Below, one piece after another: positions 24,883 to 33,521 of a DNA stretch of 64,000 nucleotides. Position numbers and translations under genes: made by a program. How positions within the stretch are numbered: the stretch's first letter is position 1; each line of letters opens with the position of its first letter. Below the pieces are notes generated by a model that worked only from the letters and a program-made list of their open reading frames with translations, had not been told where the DNA came from and did not search any database. This stretch comes from Alphaproteobacteria bacterium. Lineage in GTDB: Bacteria; Myxococcota_A; UBA796; GCA-2862545. The stretch covers positions 49,103 through 113,102 of the forward strand of contig JACKEQ010000019.1 in assembly GCA_020632885.1 (NCBI GenBank), given 5' to 3'.

Positions 24883-25941
24883 ATGTCCCCTGGCTCCCCT
24901 CCCCCATCCCTCGACGGCCTGCTGACCCTCGACGGGGACGCCGTGCTCCTGGAACGCCGGGTCCCCACCCCTGTGCGCGCGGCCGTGCTCGCAGCGGTGG
25001 CCGGTACGCCGGGTGCCGCGCTGTCCGTGCTCACCCTGCTCGTGGTCGCCGCCGGCGGGCCGCCCTGCGCGCCCTTCTGCGGGATGGCCACCGCCGTGCT
25101 CCCCGCGGCGCTCGCCTGGTCCGCCGCCCGTCGGAAGCGCGTGGAGAGCCGCGTAGACGCGTCGGGTATCCACGACCTCGTCTCCCGCCCGTGGTTCGGG
25201 GACGACGTCCTCGTCCTCCGCGGGAGCCCGGACCGGGGCAGGGTGACGCTGTCGGTCGGCGACGAGCCCCCGCTCCTCGAGCGGCGCATCGCAGCCCGGA
25301 GCTCCACCGGCTGGGACCTCGAGGGTGTGCGCTGGCTCGCGCGTCACATCGCCGAGCAGGCGGGCATCCCCCTCGACGACCGGCTCGGGCAGGAGGACGA
25401 CTGGGCCGAGGGCCTCCGGGCGGCCGCACGGCGCCGAGGCGATGTGGACGCGTTCCACACTGCGGAGCCGATCGAGCCACCGAGCACGGTGGACCTGGAC
25501 GGCCAGCACATCACCGTGCCCGGAGGCCGGCCGGTGCTGCAGATCGGGCCCGGCCGCATCTCGTGGCACGAAGGCATCCCCCTCACGCTCGACGCCCAGG
25601 GACTGAAGGTGAGGGGCCGGAAGGAGGCGTGGTCCTCCATCCAGAGGTTCGACCTCGTGTTCCGGAAGGAGAACCGGAAGCGCGGCACCCTGACCGCGGC
25701 GGTGATCCGCGCGTCCATGGCCGACGGGAGCCGCTGGGAGCTGCTGCATCGGCACGTGGCCGCGTCACCGGACTATCCGCGGCGCGACCGGGACAGGCTG
25801 AAGCTCGCGTGGCCAGGCCACCTCACGGGGACCCTCGCCACGCTCCGCCGGGCCCACCGCGAGGCGATCGACCAGATGGGAGGCAGCGAGGACGTGCCCG
25901 ACGCGCTGGCCGCCCTCCGCGCCGCGGAAGAGCCCCACTGA
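24883..25941 (+). CDS. Hypothetical membrane-associated protein, 352 aa
   Basis: One or two hydrophobic stretches (about residues 28-55 and 65-83) are followed by a soluble part of about 260 residues with two similar beta-rich segments. The first is VESRVDASGIHDLVSRPWFG...VLVLRG; the second is LTLDAQGLKVRGRKEAWSSI...FDLVFRKENRK. The second segment resembles a PH-like or bPH domain pattern, but this is only an impression. Divergent from murE and convergent with yceI, from which it is separated by 6 bases. I do not recognise the family. Confidence 0.7.
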   Translation: MSPGSPPPSLDGLLTLDGDAVLLERRVPTPVRAAVLAAVAGTPGAALSVLTLLVVAAGGPPCAPFCGMATAVLPAALAWSAARRKRVESRVDASGIHDLVSRPWFGDDVLVLRGSPDRGRVTLSVGDEPPLLERRIAARSSTGWDLEGVRWLARHIAEQAGIPLDDRLGQEDDWAEGLRAAARRRGDVDAFHTAEPIEPPSTVDLDGQHITVPGGRPVLQIGPGRISWHEGIPLTLDAQGLKVRGRKEAWSSIQRFDLVFRKENRKRGTLTAAVIRASMADGSRWELLHRHVAASPDYPRRDRDRLKLAWPGHLTGTLATLRRAHREAIDQMGGSEDVPDALAALRAAEEPH

Positions 25942-25947
25942 TGGGGG

Positions 25948-26538
25948 TCACTTCGCCGCGACGAGCTCCACCGCGATCGACAGCGTGACCTCGTCCCCCA
26001 CGAGCAGCCCGCCCGTCTCGAGGGCCTGGTTGAACGACACGCCGAAGTCCTGACGGTTCAGGGTGCCCGTGGCGCGCGCGCCCACGCGCTGGTTGCCCCA
26101 CGGGTCCGTCACCACCTGGTCCAGCCCGCGGCCCTGGAGGTCGACGGTCTTCGTCACACCGCGGAGCGTGAGGTCGCCCGTGAGCGTGAACGCACCGTCC
26201 TTGCCGGCCTTCATCTTCGTGCTCTTGAACGTCATCGTGGGGTGGTTCGCGATGTCGAAGAAGTCCGACTTGGCGAGGTGCGCGTCACGGTCGGCGTTCC
26301 CGGTGTCCACCGACGCCATGTCCACGGTCACCGTCACCTCCAGTGACTTCGGGTTGCCCGGCTCGAAGGCCGCCTCACCGGTGACGTCGGAGAACGCTCC
26401 CTCCACCGAGCTGATCATCATGTGCGACACCTCGAACCCCACGCGGGTGTGCGCGGGATCGACGTTCCAGCGCTGGCCGCCGGCGAACGCGGAGGTGGAG
26501 AGGACGGCGACCGGGAAGAGGAGGGCGAAGCGGGACAT
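25948..26538 (-). CDS. YceI family periplasmic lipid-binding protein
   Basis: The 196-aa product has a signal peptide (MSRFALLFPVAVLSTSAFAG) and the YceI lipocalin-like domain: WNVDPAHTRVGFEVSHMMIS, VDMASVDTGNADRDAHLAKS, FFDIANHPTMTFKSTKM and LTLRGVTKTVDL. YceI proteins bind isoprenoid or fatty-acid-type lipids in the periplasm. ATG 26538 is preferred over 26628 because GGAG precedes it and the signal peptide follows directly. It is divergent from a LysR regulator, a common arrangement suggesting that the regulator controls yceI. Confidence 0.94.
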   Translation of the reverse strand: MSRFALLFPVAVLSTSAFAGGQRWNVDPAHTRVGFEVSHMMISSVEGAFSDVTGEAAFEPGNPKSLEVTVTVDMASVDTGNADRDAHLAKSDFFDIANHPTMTFKSTKMKAGKDGAFTLTGDLTLRGVTKTVDLQGRGLDQVVTDPWGNQRVGARATGTLNRQDFGVSFNQALETGGLLVGDEVTLSIAVELVAAK

Positions 26539-26664
26539 GGAAGCTCCATCGCGCATGGCGCACTGGGTGTCTCTCGAGGCTCGGGCACGTCGTCCGGCCT
26601 GCTGCTCTTCTCCTATCTGTCGCCGCATGGGAAACTAAACCTTGGAAGTCGACACACCTTTTCC
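26539..26664. promoter_or_regulatory. Divergent yceI-lysR intergenic control region
   Basis: This 126-base gap must hold both promoters. It contains the locally AT-rich GGGAAACTAAACCTTGGAAG (around 26630-26649) just upstream of the LysR gene, unlike the GC-rich surroundings. A LysR operator is expected here, but I could not define a clear T-N11-A dyad with confidence. Confidence 0.45.
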
Positions 26665-27546
26665 ATGGAGGACATTGTGGACGACCGCGAGGTGTTCGTA
26701 GCGGTGGTTGAGGCCGGCAGCTTCACAGCCGCAGCGACGCGCCTCGGGGTCTCCGTGTCCCACGTGAGCAAGCGGGTCCGGGCCCTCGAGGAGGCGCTGG
26801 GCGCGCGGCTGTTCGTGCGCACCACGCGGCACGTCGCGCCCACCGAGGCCGGCGAGCGCTACCACCTCCGGGTCGCGCCGCTCCTCCGGGGCCTCCGGGA
26901 GGCCGACGCCGAGGCCGGGAGTGGCACCGTGGAGCCCCGCGGGACCGTGCGCATCGCGGCTCCCCTCGCCTTCGGGCTGCGCCACGTGGTCCCCGTGCTG
27001 AACGCCTTCCAGCGGGCCTGGCCGGACGTGAAGGTGGAGGCGAGCTTCCGCGACGACCGCGTGGATCCGCTCCTCTACGACCTCACGCTGCGCGGCGGCA
27101 CCCTCGACACGGGCCTGGTGGGACGGCGCCTGTGCGCCATCACCTCGCGCCTGGCGGCCTCCCCCGGCTATCTCGACGCCCACGGACGCCCGACCCACCC
27201 GCGCGAGCTCGTGGGCCACCGGCTGCTCCGCTACACCGCCACTCCCAGCGTGCGGCCGTGGACGTTCACGCGGGACGGTGAGGTCGCCGAGATCGACGTG
27301 GACGCGGCGTACTCCGCGGACAGCGGAGAGGCGCTGGTGGCCGCGGCGGTCGCGGGTCTCGGGGTCGCCAACGAGCCGGACTTCCTCGTGGACGCCCACC
27401 TCGCGAGCGGTGCGCTGGAGCTGCTCCTGCCGGACTGGAAGGGCTTCTCCGCGCACTTCTGGGCGCTCACGCCCTCCCGGTTCCCCTCCGCGGCCACGCG
27501 CGCAATCCTCGACGCCCTGGACGAGAACCTGCGATCCAGCCGCTGA
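26665..27546 (+). CDS. LysR-family transcriptional regulator
   Basis: The 293-aa product has an N-terminal winged helix-turn-helix (VFVAVVEAGSFTAAATRLGV, then SHVSKRVRALEEALGARLFV and RTTRHVAPTEAGERY). A substrate-binding-like effector domain follows from residue ~90. The length is standard. The start ATG 26665 matches the usual position just before the HTH. Divergent from yceI, its likely target. CrgA-like regulators of this subgroup often control such genes. Confidence 0.93.
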   Translation: MEDIVDDREVFVAVVEAGSFTAAATRLGVSVSHVSKRVRALEEALGARLFVRTTRHVAPTEAGERYHLRVAPLLRGLREADAEAGSGTVEPRGTVRIAAPLAFGLRHVVPVLNAFQRAWPDVKVEASFRDDRVDPLLYDLTLRGGTLDTGLVGRRLCAITSRLAASPGYLDAHGRPTHPRELVGHRLLRYTATPSVRPWTFTRDGEVAEIDVDAAYSADSGEALVAAAVAGLGVANEPDFLVDAHLASGALELLLPDWKGFSAHFWALTPSRFPSAATRAILDALDENLRSSR

Positions 27547-27615
27547 TCCTCACCCGATCGGGGGAAGCGGGAACGACCGGACCTGTCCGACAATCCGCTG
27601 GTCCGAGGTACCCCC

Positions 27616-28602
27616 ATGCCCCGCCCCGACCCCATCGAGATCGTGGAGGCCGCCTACGACCTGTCCGGCGACCACGCGACCTGGCTCCAGCGCGTCGTGG
27701 ATGCGGCCGACGGGTCCTTCTCCGCGGCCCCGGCGTCATGGGCTTCCGCTACACCTACGGCGAGACCCTCCAGATGGACCTCCCCACCTGTAGCGAAACG
27801 GTGGCTCCAGGCGCCATCGACGGCCTGCACCACCTCTGCGCGATCCTGGCGGACCCCGAGCATCCAGCCCATCCGACGTTCGTCAGGATGCTCGGCGTCT
27901 GGCGGTCGAACGCGAACGTGCTCCAGGCCACCGAGCTCCAGCTGCGTGCGGAGGACGAGGACGTGGTCTTCCTGGTCCCGGGCCTCGCCGACGTGCTCTA
28001 CCTGCGCGCCGAGGCCCTCGACGGGTCCGGGGCCCTCGTGCTCTCCATCGGTCTTCCCGAGGTCGAGCGCATCCAGCCCGCCACCCGCGACATGCTCCAC
28101 CGGCTCGGGGCGCACCTGAAGGCCGCGTGGCGGCTCCGCCAGGCCGACGCCGAGCCCCACGCCGTGCTCGACCCCGTCGGTCGCGTCCTGCACGCCGAGG
28201 GGCCCGCGCGACGCCATGGAAGCGCTGTCCCGGGCGGCGACGTGCATCGACGGCGCCCGCGCACAGCGGTCGGGGCGCGATGCCGAGGCGCTGGAGGCCT
28301 GGGAAGGGCTCGTGGACGGCCGGTGGTCCCTGGTGGAGCGCATCGACACCGACGGGAAGCGCTTCCTCGTCGCGCTCGAGAACCCACCCGGCGTGCGCGA
28401 CCCTCGCGGTCTCACCGATGCCGAGCGTTCCGTCGTGGCCCTCGCGGTCCAGGGGCAGGCCGACAAGCTCGCCGCCTACCACCTCGGTGTGTCGGAAGGA
28501 ACCGTGTCGTCCCACCTCACGCGCGCCATGCAGAAGCTCCGGGTGCGCAACCGCATCGAGCTGGTGCGGTTGCTCGCCGGGCGCCTGGCTCAGCCGACCT
28601 GA
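27616..28602 (+). pseudogene. LuxR-type transcriptional regulator, interrupted by two compensating 1-nt frameshifts
   Basis: Three segments read as one protein of about 328 aa. Frame 1 gives MPRPDPIEIVEAAYDLSGDH...ADGSFSA. After a missing base in the GG/CCCC run at 27726-27731, the next frame gives GPGVMGFRYTYGE... to VGRVLHAEG. After one extra G in the run at 28199-28202, frame 1 resumes with PRDAMEALSRAATCIDG and ends with a LuxR/GerE helix-turn-helix (LTDAERSVVALAVQGQADKL, then LGVSEGTVSSHLTRAMQKLR). Both indels are single bases in G/C runs and cancel, so assembly error is as likely as decay. The ligand or signal is unknown. Its 3' end overlaps the convergent gene at 28590 by 13 bases. Confidence 0.8.
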
Positions 28603-28829
28603 CCCAGCATCCGCACCACGAGCTCCGTGCGGCTGGCCACCCCGGCCTTCTGCAGGACGGCCGACACCTGCTTGGCCACCGTGCGCTCGGAGACCCCACG
28701 CGCGACGGCGATCTGGTCGTTGGTGCACCCGGAGAACAGGAGCAGCGCCACCGCCCGCTCGGCTTCCGTGAGCCCCTCGGGCACCGAGGGTTCCCTGTCG
28801 TCCACCGCGAGCACCACCAGCCGGCTCAT
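28590..28829 (-). CDS. Small stand-alone LuxR/GerE helix-turn-helix protein, 79 aa
   Basis: The product is little more than a LuxR-type DNA-binding domain: GLTEAERAVALLLFSGCTND, then QIAVARGVSERTVAKQVSAV and LQKAGVASRTELVVRMLGQV. A short N-terminal strand (MSRLVVLAVDD) precedes it and could be the remains of a receiver domain. There is no sensory domain. It is convergent with, and overlaps by 13 bases, the larger LuxR gene, whose HTH is similar; the pair may have arisen by local duplication. Confidence 0.78.
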   Translation of the reverse strand: MSRLVVLAVDDREPSVPEGLTEAERAVALLLFSGCTNDQIAVARGVSERTVAKQVSAVLQKAGVASRTELVVRMLGQVG

Positions 28830-28885
28830 GAAGGCCTCCGAGGCCCACGGTAGCGGGCTGCGAACACCGCCTGCTCACGCTCGGC

Positions 28886-29740
28886 TCACAGGCCTCCCAG
28901 GGCCCTCCAGTCCACACCCCAGCCCGACAGGAACCAGCGCGCCATGCCCGCGAACTGCGCGTCGGGGCTCGTGTACCGGACGACCCTCCGCCGTGCGTCC
29001 GCCACCGCGGCCGCGTCGGACGACCGGAGGAGCAGAGCGGCGGACACCACGTCCTCGTACCGATCGAACCGCAGCAACGCGAGCTCGTCCCGGTCGAGCC
29101 CGAGCAACCGGACCATCGCGTCCACGACGCGCTCCCGGCGCGCCAGCACGGCGGGATCGGCGTGCGGCACGGCCATCGCGTACACCCGCCGTGTGCTGTC
29201 GTCCGCCCTCCACCCCAGCAGCTCCTCGGGACGGTCGCGGTAGGGATCGGGCACGAGGGCCAGCTCGCGGTCCACCGCCTCCCAGAACGGCGTACAGGGC
29301 GCACCCTCGGCCTCGTCCCGCGGATCGGGCGTCAGCAACCGGGCTTCCTCCTCGAGCGTCGTGCCCGGCGGGAACACGGGCGCGGCCAGCGGAGGCCCGT
29401 CGATCTCCCAGAGGTCGCCCTTGTAGGACTGGTTGCAGATCTGGCAGGCGAACGTGTAGTTCTCGTAGAAGAACGCGAGCCACCAGTACCGCGACTTGGG
29501 CCGGAGGTGCTCCACGTCGCCGTGGGCCACCACCGACGTGCTCGCCTCGCAGTACGCGCACTTGCCGTGGGTCTCCGCCCGGAGCTGGCCCTTCGCGGCC
29601 TTCCACTTCCCGCTCTCGAACGCGTAGGCCGCGAGGGTGCCGTCCGCGCGGGCCTTCACGAGCTCGAGGTTCTTCCGACGCCGCAGGTGACCGCGGAGGG
29701 CGCTCGTGATGCGCTCCCGGTCACGCACGAGCGCGATCAA
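28886..29740 (-). CDS. HNH endonuclease, Septu PtuB-like
   Basis: The 284-aa product has an HNH/zinc-ribbon nuclease core: CAYCEASTSVVAHGDVEHLR, then PKSRYWWLAF and FACQICNQSYKGD, i.e. CxxC...EH..PKS...CxxCNxxKGD. This is the arrangement of the TIGR02646/PtuB-type HNH proteins that pair with AAA ATPases in Septu antiphage systems and in some retrons. A long alpha-helical C-terminal part follows. TTG 29740 overlaps the ATPase stop codon (TTGA), so the two are translationally coupled; a GTG at 29728 is an alternative. Inference: DNA- or tRNA-cleaving effector of a two-gene defence system. Confidence 0.8.
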   Translation of the reverse strand: MIALVRDRERITSALRGHLRRRKNLELVKARADGTLAAYAFESGKWKAAKGQLRAETHGKCAYCEASTSVVAHGDVEHLRPKSRYWWLAFFYENYTFACQICNQSYKGDLWEIDGPPLAAPVFPPGTTLEEEARLLTPDPRDEAEGAPCTPFWEAVDRELALVPDPYRDRPEELLGWRADDSTRRVYAMAVPHADPAVLARRERVVDAMVRLLGLDRDELALLRFDRYEDVVSAALLLRSSDAAAVADARRRVVRYTSPDAQFAGMARWFLSGWGVDWRALGGL

Positions 29741-31013
29741 CCGTCGTGCCCCGTGCGGGCGTCCAGGGCGGCCACCGCACGACGGAGGAGCTCCATGCGC
29801 TCGGCGGGGTCGGACGCGTCGGGATCGGAGGCGCGGTAGTCCGGCATGGACGCGAGCTCCTCGCGCAGCCGGGCCTGCTCCACCTCCTCCCGACGCGACC
29901 GGGTCGGCTGGGCGTCGAGCTCGGCGAGCCGGGCCCGCTGGGCCTCCCGCACCGGGGAGTCCAGGGCCGCCAGCCCGAACAGCGGGGACGTGAGGAGCTG
30001 GTGGAGGAAGAGGTCGCGGGGGCTGCCCGCGTAGGGCGTGACCCCCACGCGCCCGGACGCATCGCGCGCGAACACGGCCACCTCGCCCGCCGCAGCGGCG
30101 TGCACGGCCAGGGGCGAGTGCGTGGTGGCGACGATCTGCATGTTGGGCAGGCGGTCCGAGAGGAAGCGGACCAGGCGCCGCTGCCAGGTGGGATGCAGGT
30201 GCAGCGCCAGCTCGTCGATCAGCAGGAGACCCCTGGCCTTCAGGGGATCCTTGTAGTCGCCGAACGTGGTCGTGATGCGGTAGAGCAGGTCGCCGCACCA
30301 GGCCGCCACGGACTGGTAGCCGTCGGAGAGGTCGGAGAGCGGCAGCTCACCGTCCGGGGTCATGAACCGGAGCTGGGGCGGTGGCCCCGATCGATGCCGG
30401 CGAACAGCACGCCCGGGAGGAAGGCGTCCAGGGTGGACCGCACCACCTCCAGGCCGCCCGGACGGGCGTAGTCCAGCTCGGCGGCCCAGCGCTCCAGCGG
30501 CACGAGCGTGGCGTCGCGGGCGAACAGGGTGGCCACCGCGTTCGCGCGGGGGTGGCTGTACCACTCGCCCATCGCGGTCTGCCGGGACGGGAGGTTCACC
30601 CGCCGGTGCACGCCGTACGCGAACACGGGGTAGTTGCGGGTGGAGTGGGCCAGGGCGGCGTCGAGCCGCGCCAGGCTGGTGCCGTTGCGCTCCAGGGTCT
30701 CGCGGAGCGTGGCGCCGCGCACGAGCACGAGCTCCACCTCGCGGGCGTCGCCGTCCCGGGTGCGCAGATCGGCGGTGATGCGCGCTTCGGCCGCCCCCGC
30801 GCGGATCCAGGCGTCCGCGCTGCCGAGCAGGTCGCCCAGCGCATCGCTGCCGGCCAGCACGAGCGCGAGAGCGCGCACCACGGTGCTCTTCCCCACCCCG
30901 TTCTCGCCGAGCAGGAAGGTCCACGGGCGCACGCTGCCGTCCTCCCGGGTGAACCGGAGGTCGAGCTCGACGTGGGCGCGGACGTCGCGGAGCCGGAGGC
31001 GCGTGAGGAACAC
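29737..31013 (-). pseudogene. AAA (OLD/AAA15-type) ATPase, Septu PtuA-like, split by one frameshift
   Basis: Joining two frames gives a ~425-aa ABC-like ATPase. It begins MFLTRLRLRDVRAHVELDLR with Walker A LLGENGVGKSTVVRAL near residue 35. It continues after the break with a signature-like LSDLSDGYQSVAAW, Walker B GLLLIDELALHLHPTWQRRL and the switch TTHSPLAV. The first frame stops just after the C-run at 30385-30388. Adding one base there restores the frame as FAGIDRGPPPQLRFMTPDG, so a single missing G/C in a homopolymer explains the break. Immediately upstream of, and overlapping, the HNH gene; the pair resembles Septu (PtuA sensor ATPase + PtuB nuclease). No reverse transcriptase is nearby, so not a retron. 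Confidence 0.8.
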
Positions 31014-31032
31014 GAGGACCTTCCTACCACGG

Positions 31033-31040
31033 GGTATGCT
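31033..31040 (+). promoter_or_regulatory. GGTATGCT motif 5 nt before ATG 31046, candidate leaderless promoter
   Basis: TATGCT with an upstream GG ends 5 bases before the ATG, so a sigma70-type -10 here would start transcription at the start codon. No -35 match is seen. One of six similar cases in this window. Confidence 0.4.
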
Positions 31041-31045
31041 GGTCC

Positions 31046-32536
31046 ATGACCTGGCGGCGCGCGCTCGTGGGGCTCGTCCTGGTGCTGGCCGTCGTGGTGG
31101 GGCTGGTGGTCGTGTTCCTGCGCGCCCGGCTCGCGGAGATCCCGGGCGGCGAGGCCCCCGCGCGCGGCGCTGTGGAGGCCGTCGTCCGGCCGCTGGAGGA
31201 GAGCCGCCTCACCCTCGTGGCGCGCATGGAGCTGGACGCCCTGCGCGCCTCCATCGAGCGCGACCTGCCCGAGATCCTCGTCGAGAAGGCCGGCGAGCCG
31301 GCCAAGGGCGACTGGCGCTACGACCTCACCGTCCGTCGCGTCCAGCCCCTCGCCTGCGCGGCGACCAGGCCGGACACCTCGTGCTGGACGTGCCCCTGGA
31401 GGTGTGGGCGAAGACCTACCGCGGGCGCACGGCCGACCGTCGGGCACGAAAGGGCCGCGAGGCCCCCGACGGCGTGCAGCTCGACGCCGGCATCGCCCTC
31501 GCCATCACGGTGGACTACCGCATCGCGGAGGACTGGTCGCTCGACCCCGTGGTGGAGGTCGCCCACACCTGGACCTCGGACCCCGCGCTCTCCCTGGGTC
31601 CCCTGTCCTTCCGGGTGCGCAAGCCCGTCGACAAGCTCCTCGAGCCCCGACTGGCCGAGGCGGCCGCGGGGATCCGGCAGCGCATCGTGGAGCGGGACGA
31701 CCTCCGGGCCCGCCTGGAGACCACCTGGCGCGAGCTCGGCAACCCCCGGCCGGGACGGAACGGCGGGTGGATCGTCATCGAGCCCCTCCAGCTCGCCGTG
31801 TCCGCGCCCCACCGTGCGCGGCGACGTCCTGGAGGTGCCCGTGGGTCTGCGGGCCCGCATCCGCAACGTCGTGGGCGAGCGTCCACCGCCGCTGGACCCC
31901 GGTCCCCTGCCCCCGCGTGCCGACGTCCCCGACGCCCCCGAGGGCGTGCGCATCGCGGCGGAGGTCCGCCTTCCTTGGGAGGAGCTCGAGCGGCGCGTGC
32001 GTGCCGACCTCGCCGACCAGCGCTGGACGACGGACCTCGGCGAGCTCACCGTGCACGACGTGCAGATCTACCCGTCGGGCGAGCGCGTGGCGGTCGGGCT
32101 GCTCCTGGAGGGCGAGAACGCCGTGCTGGGCGGCTCGGGCTGGGTGTGGCTGCTCGGCCGGCCCGTGCTGGACGCGCCCGCCGAGCGCATCGTCGTGGAG
32201 GGCTTCGACTTCGTGGTGCAGGCGGAGGGCTCCTGGATCGAGACGGCGAACCACGCGTCCCTCCGCGACCAGGTCCGCGCGTCGGTGGAGCCCCGCCTGG
32301 TGTTCCCGTTCGGGGAGCAGGTGCAGGCCGAGCTGCGCCGCATGAACGCCCGCCCCCGCGACGAGCTGGCGCTGCACCTGGACCGGCTGGACGTCCGGTC
32401 CCTGGCGCTCACCGACGAGGCGGTCGTGGTGAACGTCGATCTCGCGGGCTCCGCGTCCCTCGCGCTGAAGGCGCCCCGGGCCCGGAAGGCCGCCAACCGA
32501 GTAGAGGGACCCGTGGAGGACTCTCGTGCGACGTGA
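31046..32536 (+). pseudogene. DUF4403-like envelope protein, interrupted by two compensating frameshifts
   Basis: The corrected product of about 497 aa begins with a membrane anchor or signal (MTWRRALVGLVLVLAVVVGL). It continues with repeated long beta-strand segments typical of DUF4403/TULIP-like proteins, for example LVLDVPLEVWAKTYRGRTAD and RWTTDLGELTVHDVQIYPSG. The frame shifts near 31355-31363 (one base missing) and returns at the C-run 31807-31810 (one extra C), then reads to the stop at 32536. DUF4403 proteins are envelope proteins of unknown function; the family call is tentative. Its last bases overlap the GTG of the AgmX-type gene, suggesting an operon. Confidence 0.62.
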
Positions 32537-33029
32537 ATGGCTCGCCCTGCTGGGTGTCGTGGCGCTGGTGGCGCTCGTGTTCGGGCTCTACTCCAACGGG
32601 GAGGGCAAGCGCCGCCCCAAGATCCGCGAGGCCAGCAAGCCCCTGGAGAAGGCCACGCCGGACGCGCGGGTCATCGAGAACATCACCCGGCGCCCCATCG
32701 AGCGGAAGAACGGTGCTCCGGCGCGGCTCGACCCCATCCCCTCGGACGTCCTCACCGCCGACATCTCCGGCGTGAAGGCGGCCATGAAGGCCCACACGAA
32801 GGACCTCACGGCCTGCTTCTCGGACCGCGCGGCCCTGCCCGAGAGCGGGCGCGTGCAGCTCTCCGTCACCCTCGAGGGCGGGAAGGTGGTGGAGGTGGTC
32901 CCAGCGGGCGTGGACGCGCCGGAGCTCGGGTCCTGCGTCCAGCGCGCGCTCGCGGGTGACAGGTTCGACACCGCCGATGGCTCGGTGACCGTCCGCTACC
33001 CGTACGTGTTCAGCATGGACGCCCGCTAG
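32526..33029 (+). CDS. Membrane-anchored AgmX/PglI C-terminal domain protein
   Basis: The 167-aa product has an N-terminal transmembrane anchor (LALLGVVALVALVFGLYS), a charged linker, and a TonB-like AgmX/PglI C-terminal domain: LTACFSDR...ESGRVQLSVTLEGGKVVEVV...ELGSCVQRALAGDRF. Two conserved cysteines in ACF and SCV are present. The domain is common in Myxococcota gliding and envelope proteins. Here it stands alone, without the N-terminal modules of AgmX. GTG 32526 overlaps the previous gene by 11 bases, and ybaK follows with no gap. Confidence 0.8.
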   Translation: MRREWLALLGVVALVALVFGLYSNGEGKRRPKIREASKPLEKATPDARVIENITRRPIERKNGAPARLDPIPSDVLTADISGVKAAMKAHTKDLTACFSDRAALPESGRVQLSVTLEGGKVVEVVPAGVDAPELGSCVQRALAGDRFDTADGSVTVRYPYVFSMDAR

Positions 33030-33521
33030 GTGGCGAAGAAGCCGAAGCTCCCGTCCACGCCGGCGCTCCGCATGCTCCGCGAGAAGGGCGTGGCCCACGA
33101 GGTCCACACCTACACCTACGTGGACCGCGGGGGCGTCGCCGCCAGCGCGGCCGCACTGGGACGGGACCCCCACGGCATCGTGAAGACGCTCGTGTTCGAG
33201 GACGAGCGCGCGGAGCCGCTCATCATCCTCATGCACGGCGATGCCGCGGTGAGCGCCAAGGCCCTGGCCCGCGCGACCGGCCGGAAGTCCACCGCACCGT
33301 GCGCTCCCGCGGTGGCCGAGCGCCACACGGGCTACCGGGTGGGCGGCACGTCGCCGTTCGGCACGCGGAAGGCCCTCCCGGTGTACGTGGAGGCGTCGAT
33401 CCTCGAGCTCGAGAGCCTCCTGATCAACGGCGGATCCCGCGGTGTGCTCGTGGAGATCGTGCCCTCGGTGCTGGTGGACGTGCTCGGGGCCGTGCCGGTC
33501 AGCGTCGCGCGCGACGCCTGA
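33030..33521 (+). CDS. ybaK: YbaK/EbsC-family Cys-tRNA(Pro) deacylase
   Basis: The 163-aa product matches YbaK: TPALRMLREKGVAHEVHTYT at the start, then GRDPHGIVKTLVFED, the catalytic-region Lys in VKTLV, RATGRKSTAPCAPAVAERHT and GYRVGGTSPFGTRKALPVYV. These enzymes clear misacylated Cys-tRNA(Pro). GTG start immediately after the TAG of the preceding gene. Its 3' end overlaps the convergent beta-helix gene by 23 bases. Confidence 0.92.
   Translation: MAKKPKLPSTPALRMLREKGVAHEVHTYTYVDRGGVAASAAALGRDPHGIVKTLVFEDERAEPLIILMHGDAAVSAKALARATGRKSTAPCAPAVAERHTGYRVGGTSPFGTRKALPVYVEASILELESLLINGGSRGVLVEIVPSVLVDVLGAVPVSVARDA

Noticed and set aside
28886..31013. A retron using the ATPase and HNH as effectors
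   Set aside because: No reverse transcriptase or structured ncRNA is found within several kb on either strand.
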